64,000 bases of DNA from Viridothelium virens (taxonomy: Eukaryota; Ascomycota; Dothideomycetes; Trypetheliales; Trypetheliaceae), in assembly GCA_010094025.1 (NCBI GenBank), contig ML991776.1, positions 1 through 64,000 of the forward strand, in the 5' to 3' direction. Position numbers and translations under genes: made by a program. Each line of letters opens with the position of its first letter. Positions within the stretch are counted from its first letter, which is position 1. Shown here piece by piece: positions 12,564 through 23,487 of the stretch. Below the pieces are notes generated by a model. It did not search any database, was not told the origin of the DNA, and was given only the letters and a program-made list of their open reading frames with translations.

Positions 12564-13413
12564 ATGCAAAGGCACGACAGACATCCAGGCTATGCATATG
12601 CATACGCAACAACACCTACCGCGCACAAATATTCAAGTAGCCATGCCACCAGCAGTGCTTTCAGTGCCAGTGCAAATCCAAATGAAGACTGGACCAAAAT
12701 TTCAGATCTTGCTGAGAGGAGGAGAATACAGAACCGCATTGCCCAACGCAACTATCGTAAGTGAAAATGAAGAAATTGAACCATCTCGAAGGATCCAGTC
12801 TAATGTGAAACTCCTCCTAGGCAAGAAATTAAAAAAGAGGCTTGAAGACCTCGAGCGAAGGGCCGCCTCCAATTCCGCTTCTCCCGAGCAGCATCCTCAG
12901 GAGCTCGACCATTCCGTTCCAATTAAACAGGAAGATGTTCCAGCCCTGAAGCAAGAGCCAGACAGTCGGGAAACCGCCAGATATCTCAGCCGGAGGAGTC
13001 CGGATCTGATGCAAAGCCAGTACGGCCATGGACACGAAGAACGAGGCATGTTCTCTCATCAGTATACGCGTCAACTCTCGACATCTCCGCCACCTTTTTC
13101 GTATTCCTCATATTCGTCCTCGAACGAGTCTGGATACTCCTCTTATCCTCCACATTCAGGATACCACCACGTGCCGCTCAGTTCCGCCGAGATGCCGGTG
13201 TATACTCCGTACCTTCCGCCAATTCCACCTCACTACTCGACGGGTCTGCCCAGCATGATGCCAGCCAAGCCAGAATACTACGGTGACGATGAGATCAATC
13301 CTTTCAGCATGAGCTACGCATCCATGGCTGGCATCGATATACCCGCGCAACAACAATATCAGGACTCAAATGCTCATGTAATACACCCTCACAATCGCTA
13401 TCAGCTCGCATGA
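12564..13413 (+). CDS. AP-1-like bZIP transcription factor
   Basis: Nuclear DNA-binding regulator. Exon 1 is 12564-12756 and exon 2 is 12821-13413, giving 261 residues. The intron (GTAAGT to CCTAG) interrupts the basic region at Arg65. The basic region is ERRRIQNRIAQRNYRKKLKK (residues 51-70), the fungal AP-1-like pattern N-x2-A-Q-R. The leucine zipper is short and weak: Leu68, Leu72 and Leu75, then a Ser/Pro/Gln-rich stretch. The remainder is low complexity, with Tyr/Ser/Pro-rich repeats (SSYSSSNESGYSSYPP) typical of activation domains. The start is the first ATG; the frame is open upstream but has no ATG. The very long 5' gene-free region suggests complex regulation. This resembles a group of uncharacterised Pezizomycotina bZIPs, so I give no name. 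Confidence 0.85.
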
Positions 13414-14639
13414 TTCTGCAAGCGCTTTCTCTTGATACGCAGCAGTCGCTGACGGCACACTCTTCTCTCAGACACCACCCCTTTCTGAGTGCCTCGATCA
13501 GTCATGCGCTGGTTCTCCAGCAGACTCTGGCGCATACCCATCGACCCCAGCTTCGTTACCGGGTACACCACCCTTGAGAATGATTTGAGAAGAGCGGTGC
13601 CGTTTACTTTCTCATTCTTTTGAAGACACTTTTTTCTAAATTCTACTTGAGCCGGGATGAGTTGATGAGTCCCGGTGGCTTTCTTCAACGAGGACACCAT
13701 TTCATACGAGACGGACACTCGTTCATTTTTCGCCGCTTATTTTTGCATAGCGGGCCCTTTTTTTTTTTTCTCTTCTTTATTGGGATGGGCATAGCATGGG
13801 AGTTTCAAGGAGGGGCCAATACGAGAAATGGAAATGAGCTTTCAAAGCATTTTTTTGGGGGCCACAATATCCTTGGTCTTGGCCAAGAGCTGAAGAAGGG
13901 GAAAGCGGGAGCAATCGGAAAACAATCGTTTTTTTGGCCGCCATTCGCGATGCCTGGTTTTGTACGTAGTTACGTGTATGCCTTGAAGGGCTTTCTCTAG
14001 ATCAGCTTTTCTTTTCTCCACAAGAGAGGAGTGTTGCTAAGGCTTGGAATCTGATTTGGTGCCACAATCGTGTCTTGTTCTCGTAATCGCGCGTGCTATG
14101 CCACCCACCCAAGGATTCGAAGGACGGCTGAGATCGGCGTGGCTTGCGTGAACCACGCGGAGCTGCACCTGTGCGCAAGAACCCTTGGTGCCTAGAAGAA
14201 CGAGGCTGGCCCAAGCGTTGAGGAAATCTAGGTCATTTGCACATGATATGATGATGTTTCAGTGCCCCTTTTGCTGTTTCTGAAGCGGATTCCAGGGTGG
14301 ACCGCTCAGCTCCGAAAGTGGTCAGTTTCACGATCAAGCGTCGTTACAAGGTTCATCGTAGTACCCCAACAAGACCAGCTCAAGACCTAAAAGGCAGTAT
14401 TTCGCGATGTCTGTCTCTCTCTGAGACTCTGGCTTGCGTGTCTCGTGCCGCAGCGAATGGTGGCGCTGGGTTAGTGCAGTTGTAGTGAAAGTGGAGTGCG
14501 GGTGGCCCTGGCGTCGTTTCCACCCATGTGGCATATGGTTGATGTCATGGTGAACGGGGCTTGCATCAATGCTCTCGCCCGGTGCATCCTTGGATGAACG
14601 AGGTTTATTATGCGACAGCCACAAAGTTGGAGGCAGAAA
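13414..14639. other. Intergenic, likely 3' region of the bZIP gene
   Basis: Contains homopolymer T tracts (13749-13760, around 13849 and 13930) and T/G-rich stretches consistent with 3' untranslated sequence. An open frame at 13620-14000 (+) is low complexity with no initiating context or domain, and I do not call it. Nothing else is seen. Confidence 0.45.
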
Positions 14640-15688
14640 ATGTTCCTTTTTGGAGGTGACGTGTCTGTTCCAACGACGTTCATGGTTTGGAGATGAAATC
14701 GGCTGATGCTTTGCAGAGCATGGTCCCCAGTGGATTGGACTGCCAGCGACGATAGAGTCCGTGGCGGCAAGTCGCAGGTCAGTCATCTACATTCTGAGAG
14801 CGCCGTACATTTGTATCGCAGAGTGCCAATACTGGGTTGCGTTGTGTAGTCTTTCTTTGAATGCAATGCATTCGAGCCTATTGCGCGGTTTCACGGAGAG
14901 CTTGATGTCAAAACACTTGGAGGAGCGGGTTTTGCCAGCCAACGAACTGCCGGGGAGAATCGTTCATGGGATCTTTCGGACTACAAAGGAATCCAAATTG
15001 AGATTGGCAAGTCTGATTGTAAGATATCATTCACTTCCAGTAACAAGAACTTAAACATCTAACAGCTGAAAAGCCAAGAGGTATACGCTCATCTTGAAGG
15101 ATGAACTACTTCCGAAGAACCCAGAAAATGGAAGAGAACAGTCTACAGTTTCGTACGAATACGACTTCAGGCCGCAGTCGAAGAGCAGCAGCGGCGATAG
15201 CAAGAAGACCATTTTCGTCCCTTTTACCGCCTTGAAACCAACATATCGTGGCCGTGAGAAGAAAGATGCTGCTCCAGTGAACTTGAAGTCCGTGAAGCGC
15301 TTAAGCATTATGATGCGAAGGCGAGTGCTTCTCTAAGGACAATTCCAAAGCACGTGATTGACGTCTTGACAGTTTCTTTGGAGACCAAGAAGGCTCATTT
15401 TCTCTCTCCATTAGGTCAATTTCTGCCGTCAAAGAGTTGCCGCAAGAAAAATTCGAGGATCTATCCTCCCATTCGCCGGATCTTGAAGCAGAGGTGCGTC
15501 TCAGCTTGTTTTTTGTTTTCGGATGCTAACTAAAAGGGAAGAAACTGCGACGGGATGATGAAAAGGATAGACCCATTTCCAAGCGGCTACATGCTTCTAG
15601 AAGATATTTTGCTTTTCTCCTGGTAGCAGCCGGCGGGCTATTTTACACCATTTACCGAGCATATCCAATGATAATTAGTCGACTATAG
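14640..15688 (+). CDS. CIA30-domain protein, six exons, predicted C-terminal membrane anchor
   Basis: CIA30 (NDUFAF1-type) family; human NDUFAF1 assists mitochondrial complex I assembly. Exons are 14640-14655, 14719-14777, 14850-15018, 15074-15320, 15373-15493 and 15542-15688, closing at 252 residues. Family blocks appear in order: WTASDDRVRGGKSQSFF, LGGAGFASQRTAGENRSWDL, KRYTLILKDELLPKNPENGR, SKKTIFVPFTALKPTYRG, then SIMMRSFFGDQEGSFSLSI. The block order and frame closure make the model strong although no exon is a long ORF. Exon 1 is only 16 nt (MFLFG), so the start is less certain. Intron 4 begins with GC (GCGAGT) and ends with ACAG. The last exon encodes RRYFAFLLVAAGGLFYTIYR near the C-terminus, a plausible single membrane helix. 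That is unusual for a matrix assembly factor and suggests a different location. Confidence 0.8.
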
Positions 15689-16560
15689 GGAATAACTAAT
15701 CATTTTGTCGGTCGTCCTTCACGGAGTAGCTTTGCCTCAGAATCCGATCCAGACCTGATTACGGACATGATGAAATCCTATCGCCGCGTTAAGTGCTGTG
15801 ACTGTTTACGGACTTAGGCGCAATGACGTTTTGAGACTCTGCAGTCTGCACCCATGCTTTAAAGTTTCCTCTAACCTCGCTCCTCGGTAGGTAGCCACCG
15901 ACTCTCCGTCTCCACCGTCTCCGTCTCCACCGTTTCCGTCTCCATGTGCACCGACTGACTGGAATGCCAAGATCAGCCAATCAGAAGGCGTCTCTGGCAT
16001 CTTCGGTTCTTTGCATTGCAGCGACCCCAGTCGCATCTCCTGGACTATGAGAGTTTGGGTGGCTTGGGGGTTTGGTTCCCGGCTACTCCGGCACCGACTT
16101 CCAGGATGGGGGGCATGTGGATCTCAGTCGCGCGAACTTTACCTAAGTGTAAGGGTGTGAGGTGAGGTACCTCAGCACCTCATCACCTCAGCATTCCGTT
16201 TTGTCTGCAGGTGGCGTTCATTATTTTTTTGCACAATGTCTTCGCCTTCACAAGTTCGGAAGCCAGTAACGGCGCTTCCGATGGCTTGGAGGCTATCAAT
16301 TCGCCTTCTCTCACCGTTCTCCAGCCAACGGTTTTCTTGTCATCAAACCCTCGGCCCTTCTGCAGAGTGCAACGGTCATTGTTGCTAAGTCCGAAGACGT
16401 CATTTAGCTCCGCGCCCGTGCATTCCTTTCAACTACTACTTGAGACGCATCCGAACCCGTCGCAGTTGGCGCCGTCTCGTTTTCGTCTGCTTTCCAAATC
16501 ATCTGTCATCGAAGGTCATCCGCACTAGCTGTGCGGCTTGTTAATTCAACTACTGAGGAG
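15689..16560. other. Intergenic, upstream region of the DHA1 transporter
   Basis: Holds a short tandem repeat (15904-15944) and a cluster of CACCTCA/GAGGTGA-like words around 16155-16195. A CCTCGG hexamer lies at 15882-15887. No gene is seen. Confidence 0.5.
15904..15944. repeat. 15-bp tandem repeat, about 2.7 copies
   Basis: Unit CTCCGTCTCCACCGT appears twice exactly and then partially with one change (TTCCGTCTCCA). It is pyrimidine-rich on the + strand and sits about 620 bp upstream of the DHA1 transporter start. It could be a simple minisatellite or a pyrimidine tract in the promoter. Confidence 0.8.
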
Positions 16561-18607
16561 ATGGCGGATGCGACGGAAAAGGACCCTGAGGCCAACAGCG
16601 TCGTGGGGAAGGGTCCAAATTCGGTCCCCCACTGGAAATTGGTTTTTGAACATGGATTCGTCACTCCTGAGGTTTTGAAATGGTTCGCTCATGGCTCACC
16701 AGCATTGGATATCACGTGTGTAGATTACTAACAACTGATTCATTAGGCAATACGATGGAGAGGGAACAGAAGAATCGCCGTATGTCGTTACATGGATAGA
16801 AAACGACCCTCGGAATCCCATGCTTTTTTCGCAAATCAAGAAATGGAGTATCACAATGCTTTCCGCATTCGCGACGCTTGCGGTCGCCTTCGTTTCCTCG
16901 GCATTTTCGGGGCCTATCCAAGAAATAATTCAGACTTTCCATGCCAGTGAAGAGGTGGTTACCTTGGGTATCTCCCTTTTTGTCTTGGGATTCGCTATTG
17001 GGCCTCTGTTCTGGGCACCGCTAAGTGAGCTTTATGGACGACAAATACTATACTTCATCACATACGGCGCACTTACCGCATTCAATGCTGGCGCAGCAGG
17101 CGCGCAAAATATGTGGACCTTGATTATTTTAAGGTTCTTTGCCGGCTCATTTGGCAGCTCACCTTTGACCAATGCTGGCGGTGTTATTGCAGATATTTTT
17201 CCGGCAAAAGAGCGTGGATTGGCGCTGAGTATCTTTGCTGCTGCGCCGTTCATGGGTCCTGTACTGTAAGTCCTCATACCAGCATGAGTCAGTGAACGAA
17301 GCATTACTCACAGTTTCTGCAGGGGCCCAATCGTGGGTGGATTTTTGGGGGAGACAGAAGGCTGGCGTTGGGTTGAAGGTCTCATGGCTATCTTCACTGG
17401 TGTTCTCTGGATTGCTGGGACATTTCTCATCCCGGAAACGTACGCGCCAGTCCTGCTACGCAAACGCGCGGCCAACCTATCAAAGATGACGGGAAAAGTT
17501 TACAGAAGCCGAGGTGATATCGAGCAGGGTCCCACCACCCTCGGTCATGCTCTGTCGACTGCTCTTATTCGTCCGTGGATATTGTTGCTGCGTGAGCCAA
17601 TTGTGCTCTTGCTTTCGATTTACATGGCCATCGTATATGGTACCCTTTACATGTTGTTTGCCGCATTTCCCATTGTCTACCAAGAGCATCGAGGCTGGAG
17701 CGAAGGCATCGGCGGTCTGGCTTTCCTGGGCGTCGCAATTGGTATGATGGGCGCTGTCCTTTACAGCATCTGGGACAACAGACGCTATGTGAAAGTGGTC
17801 GATGCACACAACGGTTTTGCGCCTCCCGAAGCTCGATTACCTGTGGGTATGATTGGGGGTATCGCTGTCCCAATCGGCCTTATCTGGTTCGCATGGACGA
17901 ATTACCCGAGCATTCACTTCATGGCATCGATCGCGGCCGGCGTCCCATTTGGATTCGGCATGGTCCTCGTCTTCCTATCCATCATGAACTATCTAATCGA
18001 TGCGTATACGATTTTTGCGGCCTCTGTGCTTGCTGCTAACGCCGTTATCCGATCCATATTCGGTGCCGTATTCCCGCTGTTTACAAGCTATATGTTTCAG
18101 AATCTCGGCATTCACTGGGCATCGATGATTCCGGCCTTCCTTGCCCTGGCCTGCGTCCCTTTCCCTTTCCTCTTCTACAAATATGGACCTGCTATCCGCA
18201 AGCGATGCAAATTCGCTGCCGAAGCGGACGCCTTCATGCAAAAGATCCGCGACCAGAGCGCCAATGCTGGCCAAAGCAAGGAGCAGGAGGAAGAGAAAGA
18301 GCAGGAAGCCCTTGATTACTCCTATGAAGATGAGAATATACCTGCCGAAGGTTCTGAGAAGGATATCGAGAAGGCGCAGCCATCGAGCAGTGGAGAAGAA
18401 GACCGGTCAAAATTCGAGAGGATCAAGACCGGTGGAAGTGCGAAGAGAGGAAGAACAAATGAGCTTACTCGATACGAAAGCAATCCGTACGACATTGATC
18501 GGGTGAATACGAAAGAGAGTTTTGCTAGAAGTCGAGCTTCTAGTCGAGCAAGTAGGGGAGTAAGAGCTGTGATAAGCAAGCAGTCGCTCAGGAGTCAGGA
18601 GGATTGA
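16561..18607 (+). CDS. DHA1-family MFS drug/polyamine-type transporter, 641 aa
   Basis: Twelve-helix proton antiporter of the plasma membrane, in the fungal multidrug/polyamine group. Exons are 16561-16682, 16747-17265 and 17323-18607. The N-terminal tail includes GFVTPEVLKW joined to QYDGEGTEES and WIENDPRNPM, the conserved lead-in to helix 1. The loop 2-3 signature is PLSELYGRQ. Later blocks include LRFFAGSFGSSPLTNAGGVI and AAPFMGPVLGPIVGGFLGE (motif C-like). The C-terminal cytosolic tail of about 130 residues is charged and Ser-rich, possibly phosphorylated. The first donor is ambiguous: a GT at 16716 also keeps frame, leaves a 31-nt intron and adds 11 residues. I preferred the 64-nt intron because it matches family sequence. 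Substrate is unknown. Confidence 0.88.
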
Positions 18608-19895
18608 AGCGTTGTTGAGCTGAGCGATGGTTTTTGGTGATGATACCCGGATGTCCTTTGATTGCCTGGTCACGTCTCCTATTGACACGGCTTTGTAAGG
18701 TATTTGAGACGATATCCCTACACTGTATAGATGTGAGATGTAATAAGAGGTTGTAATGTCTGTAAATTTAGTTGATAATTCGCATTTTACGTTAGTTGTA
18801 TACAACCTCCAGAGACTTATAATTTGGAAAGGGCATATTTTAACATTAAGCAGGAAATGAGGCTAGTTTCAGTAGGGTAGCTTGTCCTAACTACTTCTGG
18901 GCCAGCAATCATTCAAAGTGCAGTAACGCTTGGGTATGTCTTACCCGCCCTATGAATGTCGACTTGGTCTATCTGAAAGTCCCTGCATTGGTGCCAAGAG
19001 AGCGCTACTCGCATAGATCCGCCATAAACACGATGTGCATAAGCGCGCTTTCATACCAAAGTTATCAATCACTACCGAGCAGGAAGACCGAGCAGGGAAA
19101 GGCCCTTGATACTCGAGCAGGAGCGTCCATTCTTGACTTGCCCAGGTTCCTTTCTCGATCGTTTTCAGAATTGACATTCTCCACTGAAGCATGCCGTAGA
19201 CATTAAACCCAGGAGGGTGGTGTAATGTGCTCAGACCGTCTCGAGATGCTTTACTGTTGATGGCTTGCTGCGGCCGGTTGGAACTGCAGATACGAATGGA
19301 AATGTCTAGTCAGGTCGATACTACAGTATTCTGGCCATGCTGGACTCGAAAGCGGTGAGAAGAAGAGTGGCAGCACCGGCGCGAGCGGGATCGTGGCTGG
19401 CTGTCAGATAAGGTAAGGTACCTTAGGTAACGATCTCAATTGGTCCCTGCGTCGGAACGTGCCATTTTTAGCTGCGGGATGCTGCAGAGCAGATCCATGG
19501 ATGCCCCTGACCGACAATGGCGATCTTCCAGGCTTCTCTTTTTTTGCTGTCTGCACAACGCCTGTGCGCAAGGATGAGACCAACAATATTCAATCTGATT
19601 ATAATGCTTTGGTCTACGCACCATCCGCTCCTCGTAGCCGACGCCCATGGCGTCTCAAGGCGCGTCTGCGCCCGAGCGTCTTCCCATCACGTCAGCTCTG
19701 AGTTTTCAGGGATATCAATTTCTTCTCTTGACCGGTATGTTAGTGTCTGTCTTCGTTTGCCTTCGCACTTTCCTCCTCTGTTCCCATGGGCCGATTCGCA
19801 GCAGCGGTGCGATTCTGCGTTGAGGCCTTCCGTCATCCTTGCTGTCTTTCACTATAAGCTGCTTCAGACAAACAGCATCCAGTGAAGAGAGGCGG
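18608..19895. other. Intergenic, no gene seen
   Basis: Lies between two plus-strand genes. A TACCTTAGGTA pseudo-palindrome sits at 19419-19429, about 470 bp upstream of the F-box gene. Short ORFs in conflicting frames show no domain. Confidence 0.5.
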
Positions 19896-21437
19896 ATGGC
19901 GGCTGCTTCCCTTCCCACTGAGCTGCTTCAGCTCACGTACGACCTACTCGATCCCCGAGACTTCTACTCCGCGCGTCGCGTGTGCAGATGGTGGCACCAG
20001 GCTTCCAACGATGTTCTTATCCTACGCAAACAATTGGACAATCTGCCCATCATCCAGCCCAATGACTCCAACTTCCGACGAGATCTTGAGTGGTGCCTTA
20101 CCATGTTTGATAAGGCTGCTTACGTACACATGATGGGCATGCGATTGGAGAGATATACGGATTTGGACATCGCATATTCGAAAAAAATAAACAAATCCAA
20201 GTACGCAGTTTCCTCAAACGGCTCTAGAGTAGCAGCTCTGGATAGTGGCCTGTTGACCATCTACGACGCCACGACAGAAAAATGTGAGATTATTTGTGAG
20301 CAGGCCACAAATAGCAACAAATGGATGTCAGGTCCAGGGCCATGGTTCAAGTCGGCTCCAAACGCAAGTTTTGAGCTCGCCTTGTCCGCAGACAATTCTC
20401 TTGTGGCGGTCGCATTGGAGAGAACCATACAGATCTACCAACTCAGTACCTCAACAGTGGGCCCCCTCTGCAAATGGCTCTCCAATGCCTGCGGCGACTA
20501 CGTCGTGGCAGTCGAATTCGCCCACAACGATCGCCTCCTCCGACTCCAACTCAGCAAAGGGCACGTCATCTATCTCGGCCGACCATCCGCACCTTCCCAC
20601 CCCGACACCTTCTCCTACTGGCAATCCGCCATCCACCAAGTCTACCTCGACTCCGCCCACCTCCAAATCCCCGCCCCCAACGCCGAGCCGCACACCCTCC
20701 TCCAACCCCACCACCTACGCCTCTTCCCCTCCCCCTCCTCTCCCTCTTCCTCGTCCACCTCCTCCACCGCCGCCCCCAACAACCCTATCCCCTTCATCAT
20801 CCACCCCGAGAACTCACCCGCCATCCTCTACTACACCGGCGTCCTAACCCCCTCACCGTCGCCATCGCCCTCCCCCGCCTCCCCGTCCTTCGCCGGCACA
20901 ATCACCACCCCGCGCATCACCGGCGCCATCCCCACCTACGCCTGCCCGCTGCTGCCCCGCCGCTGGTTCGCCGGCCTCGCAGACGCGTTTCCCCGCGTCT
21001 ATACGCGCGAGACGCGCACGCGGCGCTCGCCCGATGGCAGGGTGCTGGCGGTGTGGGATCCGGATTTTGATGTTTTGGCGGGTGGGCCTGCTGGGAGGGT
21101 GCATCTGTGTCGTTGGCCGGGGGAGGGGGAGGAGCTGGGCGAGGAGGGTGATGGGATGCGGGTTGGGAGGAAGGCGGAGGGTGGAGGTGGAGGTGGAGGT
21201 GAGGTTGGGGGACTGGTGCAAGGGCTAGGGCAAGGGCAGGGGGATGGGGAAGTGGGGAAGGTGTTTTGTTTTCCGAGGTTGGTGGGAAGAGTGGAAGGGA
21301 AGATCATGGAGTTTGGGTTTGTGGAGGGAGGGTTAGACGAGAGGAGATGGAAAGATATGGAGGTATATCGACTCTGGGTGCGGACGGATGAGCGGTTTGT
21401 GGAGTGGGACGTCAGGTTGCCGGCCTTGGTTCAGTAA
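19896..21437 (+). CDS. F-box protein, 513 aa
   Basis: Probable substrate adaptor of an SCF ubiquitin ligase. The F-box lies at residues 6-38 (LPTELLQLTYDLLDPRDFY then RRVCRWWH). The rest contains repeated short beta-type blocks (RVAALDSGLLTIYDATT, SLVAVALERTIQIYQLS) that look like a degenerate beta-propeller, the usual partner-binding part of such proteins. The start is the first ATG (MAAASLP); the frame is open further upstream but without ATG. The C-terminal half is interrupted by low-complexity Ser/Pro stretches and then Gly/Glu-rich stretches (AEGGGGGGGEVGG). This follows an abrupt switch of the coding strand from C-rich to G-rich near 21000. It ends with a conserved-looking block (VYRLWVRTDERFVEWDVRLP). 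Confidence 0.82.
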   Translation: MAAASLPTELLQLTYDLLDPRDFYSARRVCRWWHQASNDVLILRKQLDNLPIIQPNDSNFRRDLEWCLTMFDKAAYVHMMGMRLERYTDLDIAYSKKINKSKYAVSSNGSRVAALDSGLLTIYDATTEKCEIICEQATNSNKWMSGPGPWFKSAPNASFELALSADNSLVAVALERTIQIYQLSTSTVGPLCKWLSNACGDYVVAVEFAHNDRLLRLQLSKGHVIYLGRPSAPSHPDTFSYWQSAIHQVYLDSAHLQIPAPNAEPHTLLQPHHLRLFPSPSSPSSSSTSSTAAPNNPIPFIIHPENSPAILYYTGVLTPSPSPSPSPASPSFAGTITTPRITGAIPTYACPLLPRRWFAGLADAFPRVYTRETRTRRSPDGRVLAVWDPDFDVLAGGPAGRVHLCRWPGEGEELGEEGDGMRVGRKAEGGGGGGGEVGGLVQGLGQGQGDGEVGKVFCFPRLVGRVEGKIMEFGFVEGGLDERRWKDMEVYRLWVRTDERFVEWDVRLPALVQ

Positions 21438-22065
21438 ATCTCTACTTCTTCGATTCTTGAATAGGTTGCTTGTACAATTTTGTCTTTTTTTGGTCTACGC
21501 GATGGTTTGGATTTTATTCGCACCGCATCGATAGACTTGATACCATATAGTTAGATGTCTCTGGATGGATACTGGTTAGAAAGATTCTGCTTCGACAAGC
21601 CTTGGCAAAGATAGATATAGATATAGACAGTTGTAGATAGCCTATTGTCATTTCTCCAAGTTGAAAGTGAAGTCTGCCTTTTTCTTGTTCTTTGGAACAT
21701 AAGCGAATCTGAGGATCAAGTTCAGTATCAGAGATTTAATCGGAAAAAGCAGATATCAGTTCTCTGTAAAGTCGTGAAGATCTTCAGGCCCTCACGAGAA
21801 CAGTCAACATTGCTGCATGTGAGCCATATGATTTAATTTTTTGTTTTTTCTTTTCCGATGAAATTCGAAGAAGTGTAGGTAATCATAGCTTCCCTCAAAC
21901 AGCCTGCAAGGCTCCTGACAAGATGTTGAGTCACAAGACCTTGGCATTGGCCATCGTCAATCGCAGCCAATGTCTTACCGACCTTGCGCGTTCGAAGCGA
22001 AGGCGGTCGAAGTATGCAATTTCGACGCATCACTCACTATTGCTTTGAGCGTCTCACGAGGCCCA
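21438..22065. other. Convergent intergenic region
   Basis: 3' regions of the F-box gene (+) and agmatinase gene (-). An imperfect GATATA microsatellite lies near 21610-21630. AT-rich; no gene seen. Confidence 0.5.
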
Positions 22066-23487
22066 TCAAAGCTCATCCTTCGCGCCACTGGCCCTTCCAC
22101 CCTTCTTCTGCTCCGCAATCCCCCTCTTCACCATACTACTCAACACCTCAAACACAATCTGCGCCGCCGCCTGCGCCGTCTGCTCCCCCACCCCATCATA
22201 ACTCGGCGCCACCTCCACCACATCCGCCCCAACCACATTCAACCCCTCAATCCCGCGCAGGATCCTCACCAGCTCTCTCGTCGTCCAGCCCCCCGGCTCC
22301 GGCGTCCCCGTCCCCGGAGCCAACCCCGGGTCAATAGTATCGATATCGATAGACAGATACACCGGATTCTCCATACCCACCTGCTCCACGATCTTCTGCG
22401 CGATGCCCGCGTACCCAAGCTCATCGATGTCGTCGGTCGCAATGCGGACCCAGCCTGCCGCAGTGTCGTCGGCGTGATCGCCGGTCTCGCCGTCGCCGTC
22501 GGTGAGGCGACAGCGGAGACCTGCGTGCACGGAGGAGCCGGCGGCGATGAGGCCTTCGTTCGCGGCCATCCAGAACATGGTTCCGTGCGTGAAGAAGGAT
22601 TGCGTGCTGGGGTCGGATTCGTTGAGCCAGGCGGATGGGTATTTGGCGGGGTGCCAGGTGTCGAGGTGGGCGTCGAAGTGGACGACGGAGATGGGCTGGC
22701 TATACTTGGTGGAGAGGGCGCGGAGGGCGGGGAGCGCGATGCTGTGGTCGCCGCCGAGGGTGATGAGGCGGGAGGATTGGAGATAGGGCGAAGAGGGGGA
22801 GAGAGAGGTGGAGGTGGAGGGAGGGGGTCGGGTGCCGAGCTCGAGGTAGGCGGAGGTCATCTGGTGGAGGGCGAGAGCATTGTCGAAGGGAGTGATGGGG
22901 ATGTCGCCGCAGTCGAGGATGGTAGCCCAGGAGTTGTAGGGGTTAACACCCGCACGTGTGTTGAACCCGCGCAAAGTGCTTTGACGAGACGAGGCTGCAC
23001 GAATGGCTCGAGGACCGAAACGAGCTCCTTGGGGAAGATTAGAAGGGAAGAGAACTGAAGGTTTTCCGCAATGATAGAGGCATGAGTCTTGACGCTAAGA
23101 AGACGGATGAAAACATTCGGTAAAGCGGAATACGAAGCTTCTCTGCACAAATTGAGTCTACTGACCAGGTCTGTAGCTTACTGCAGTATCAAAAGGAGCA
23201 CCAATAATAGCAATATCATACGCCGTTTCTGGGCTGCTCAAGCATCTGACGTGTGGGAGATGGGCAAATGTTGAAACGCCAGAGAATGCAAACTAGCGAA
23301 TAAAGAACAATGAGTAAACCATGTCTAGATTGCGAGAATAGGATATGTTTACATCGGTATCCCATTTTCGTTGCAGCTCTGCCAAGTGCTCTTGGGAAAA
23401 CCCTTGCTCTTTGCCATCATCAGTAGAGTGAGCGATACTTAAGCATGAAAAGATAGCGACTAAGGCAATGATTAAAGAGCACCGCAT
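22066..23487 (-). CDS. Secreted agmatinase-type ureohydrolase, 407 aa
   Basis: Arginase/agmatinase superfamily, a binuclear manganese enzyme releasing urea from guanidino substrates. Exons are 23487-23353, 23292-23166 and 23027-22066, closing in frame. The first exon encodes a signal peptide ([20 protein letters not shown]), so the protein enters the secretory pathway. Metal-binding motifs are intact: [23 protein letters not shown] and [18 protein letters not shown]. Exon 2 carries [15 protein letters not shown] and exon 3 opens with [12 protein letters not shown], both family hallmarks. An inserted low-complexity [14 protein letters not shown] segment sits before the GGDH motif. The gene is convergent with the F-box gene. 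Agmatinase is favoured over arginase by overall pattern ([11 protein letters not shown]); the exact guanidino substrate cannot be read from sequence. Confidence 0.88.

Noticed and set aside
13620-14000. 126-codon ORF downstream of the bZIP gene
   Set aside because: Low-complexity Phe/Gly-rich frame across T tracts, typical of 3' untranslated DNA.
21970-23058. 362-codon plus-strand ORF over the agmatinase gene
   Set aside because: Antisense shadow. The minus strand has intact ureohydrolase motifs and splice-supported exons; the plus-strand frame has no domain.
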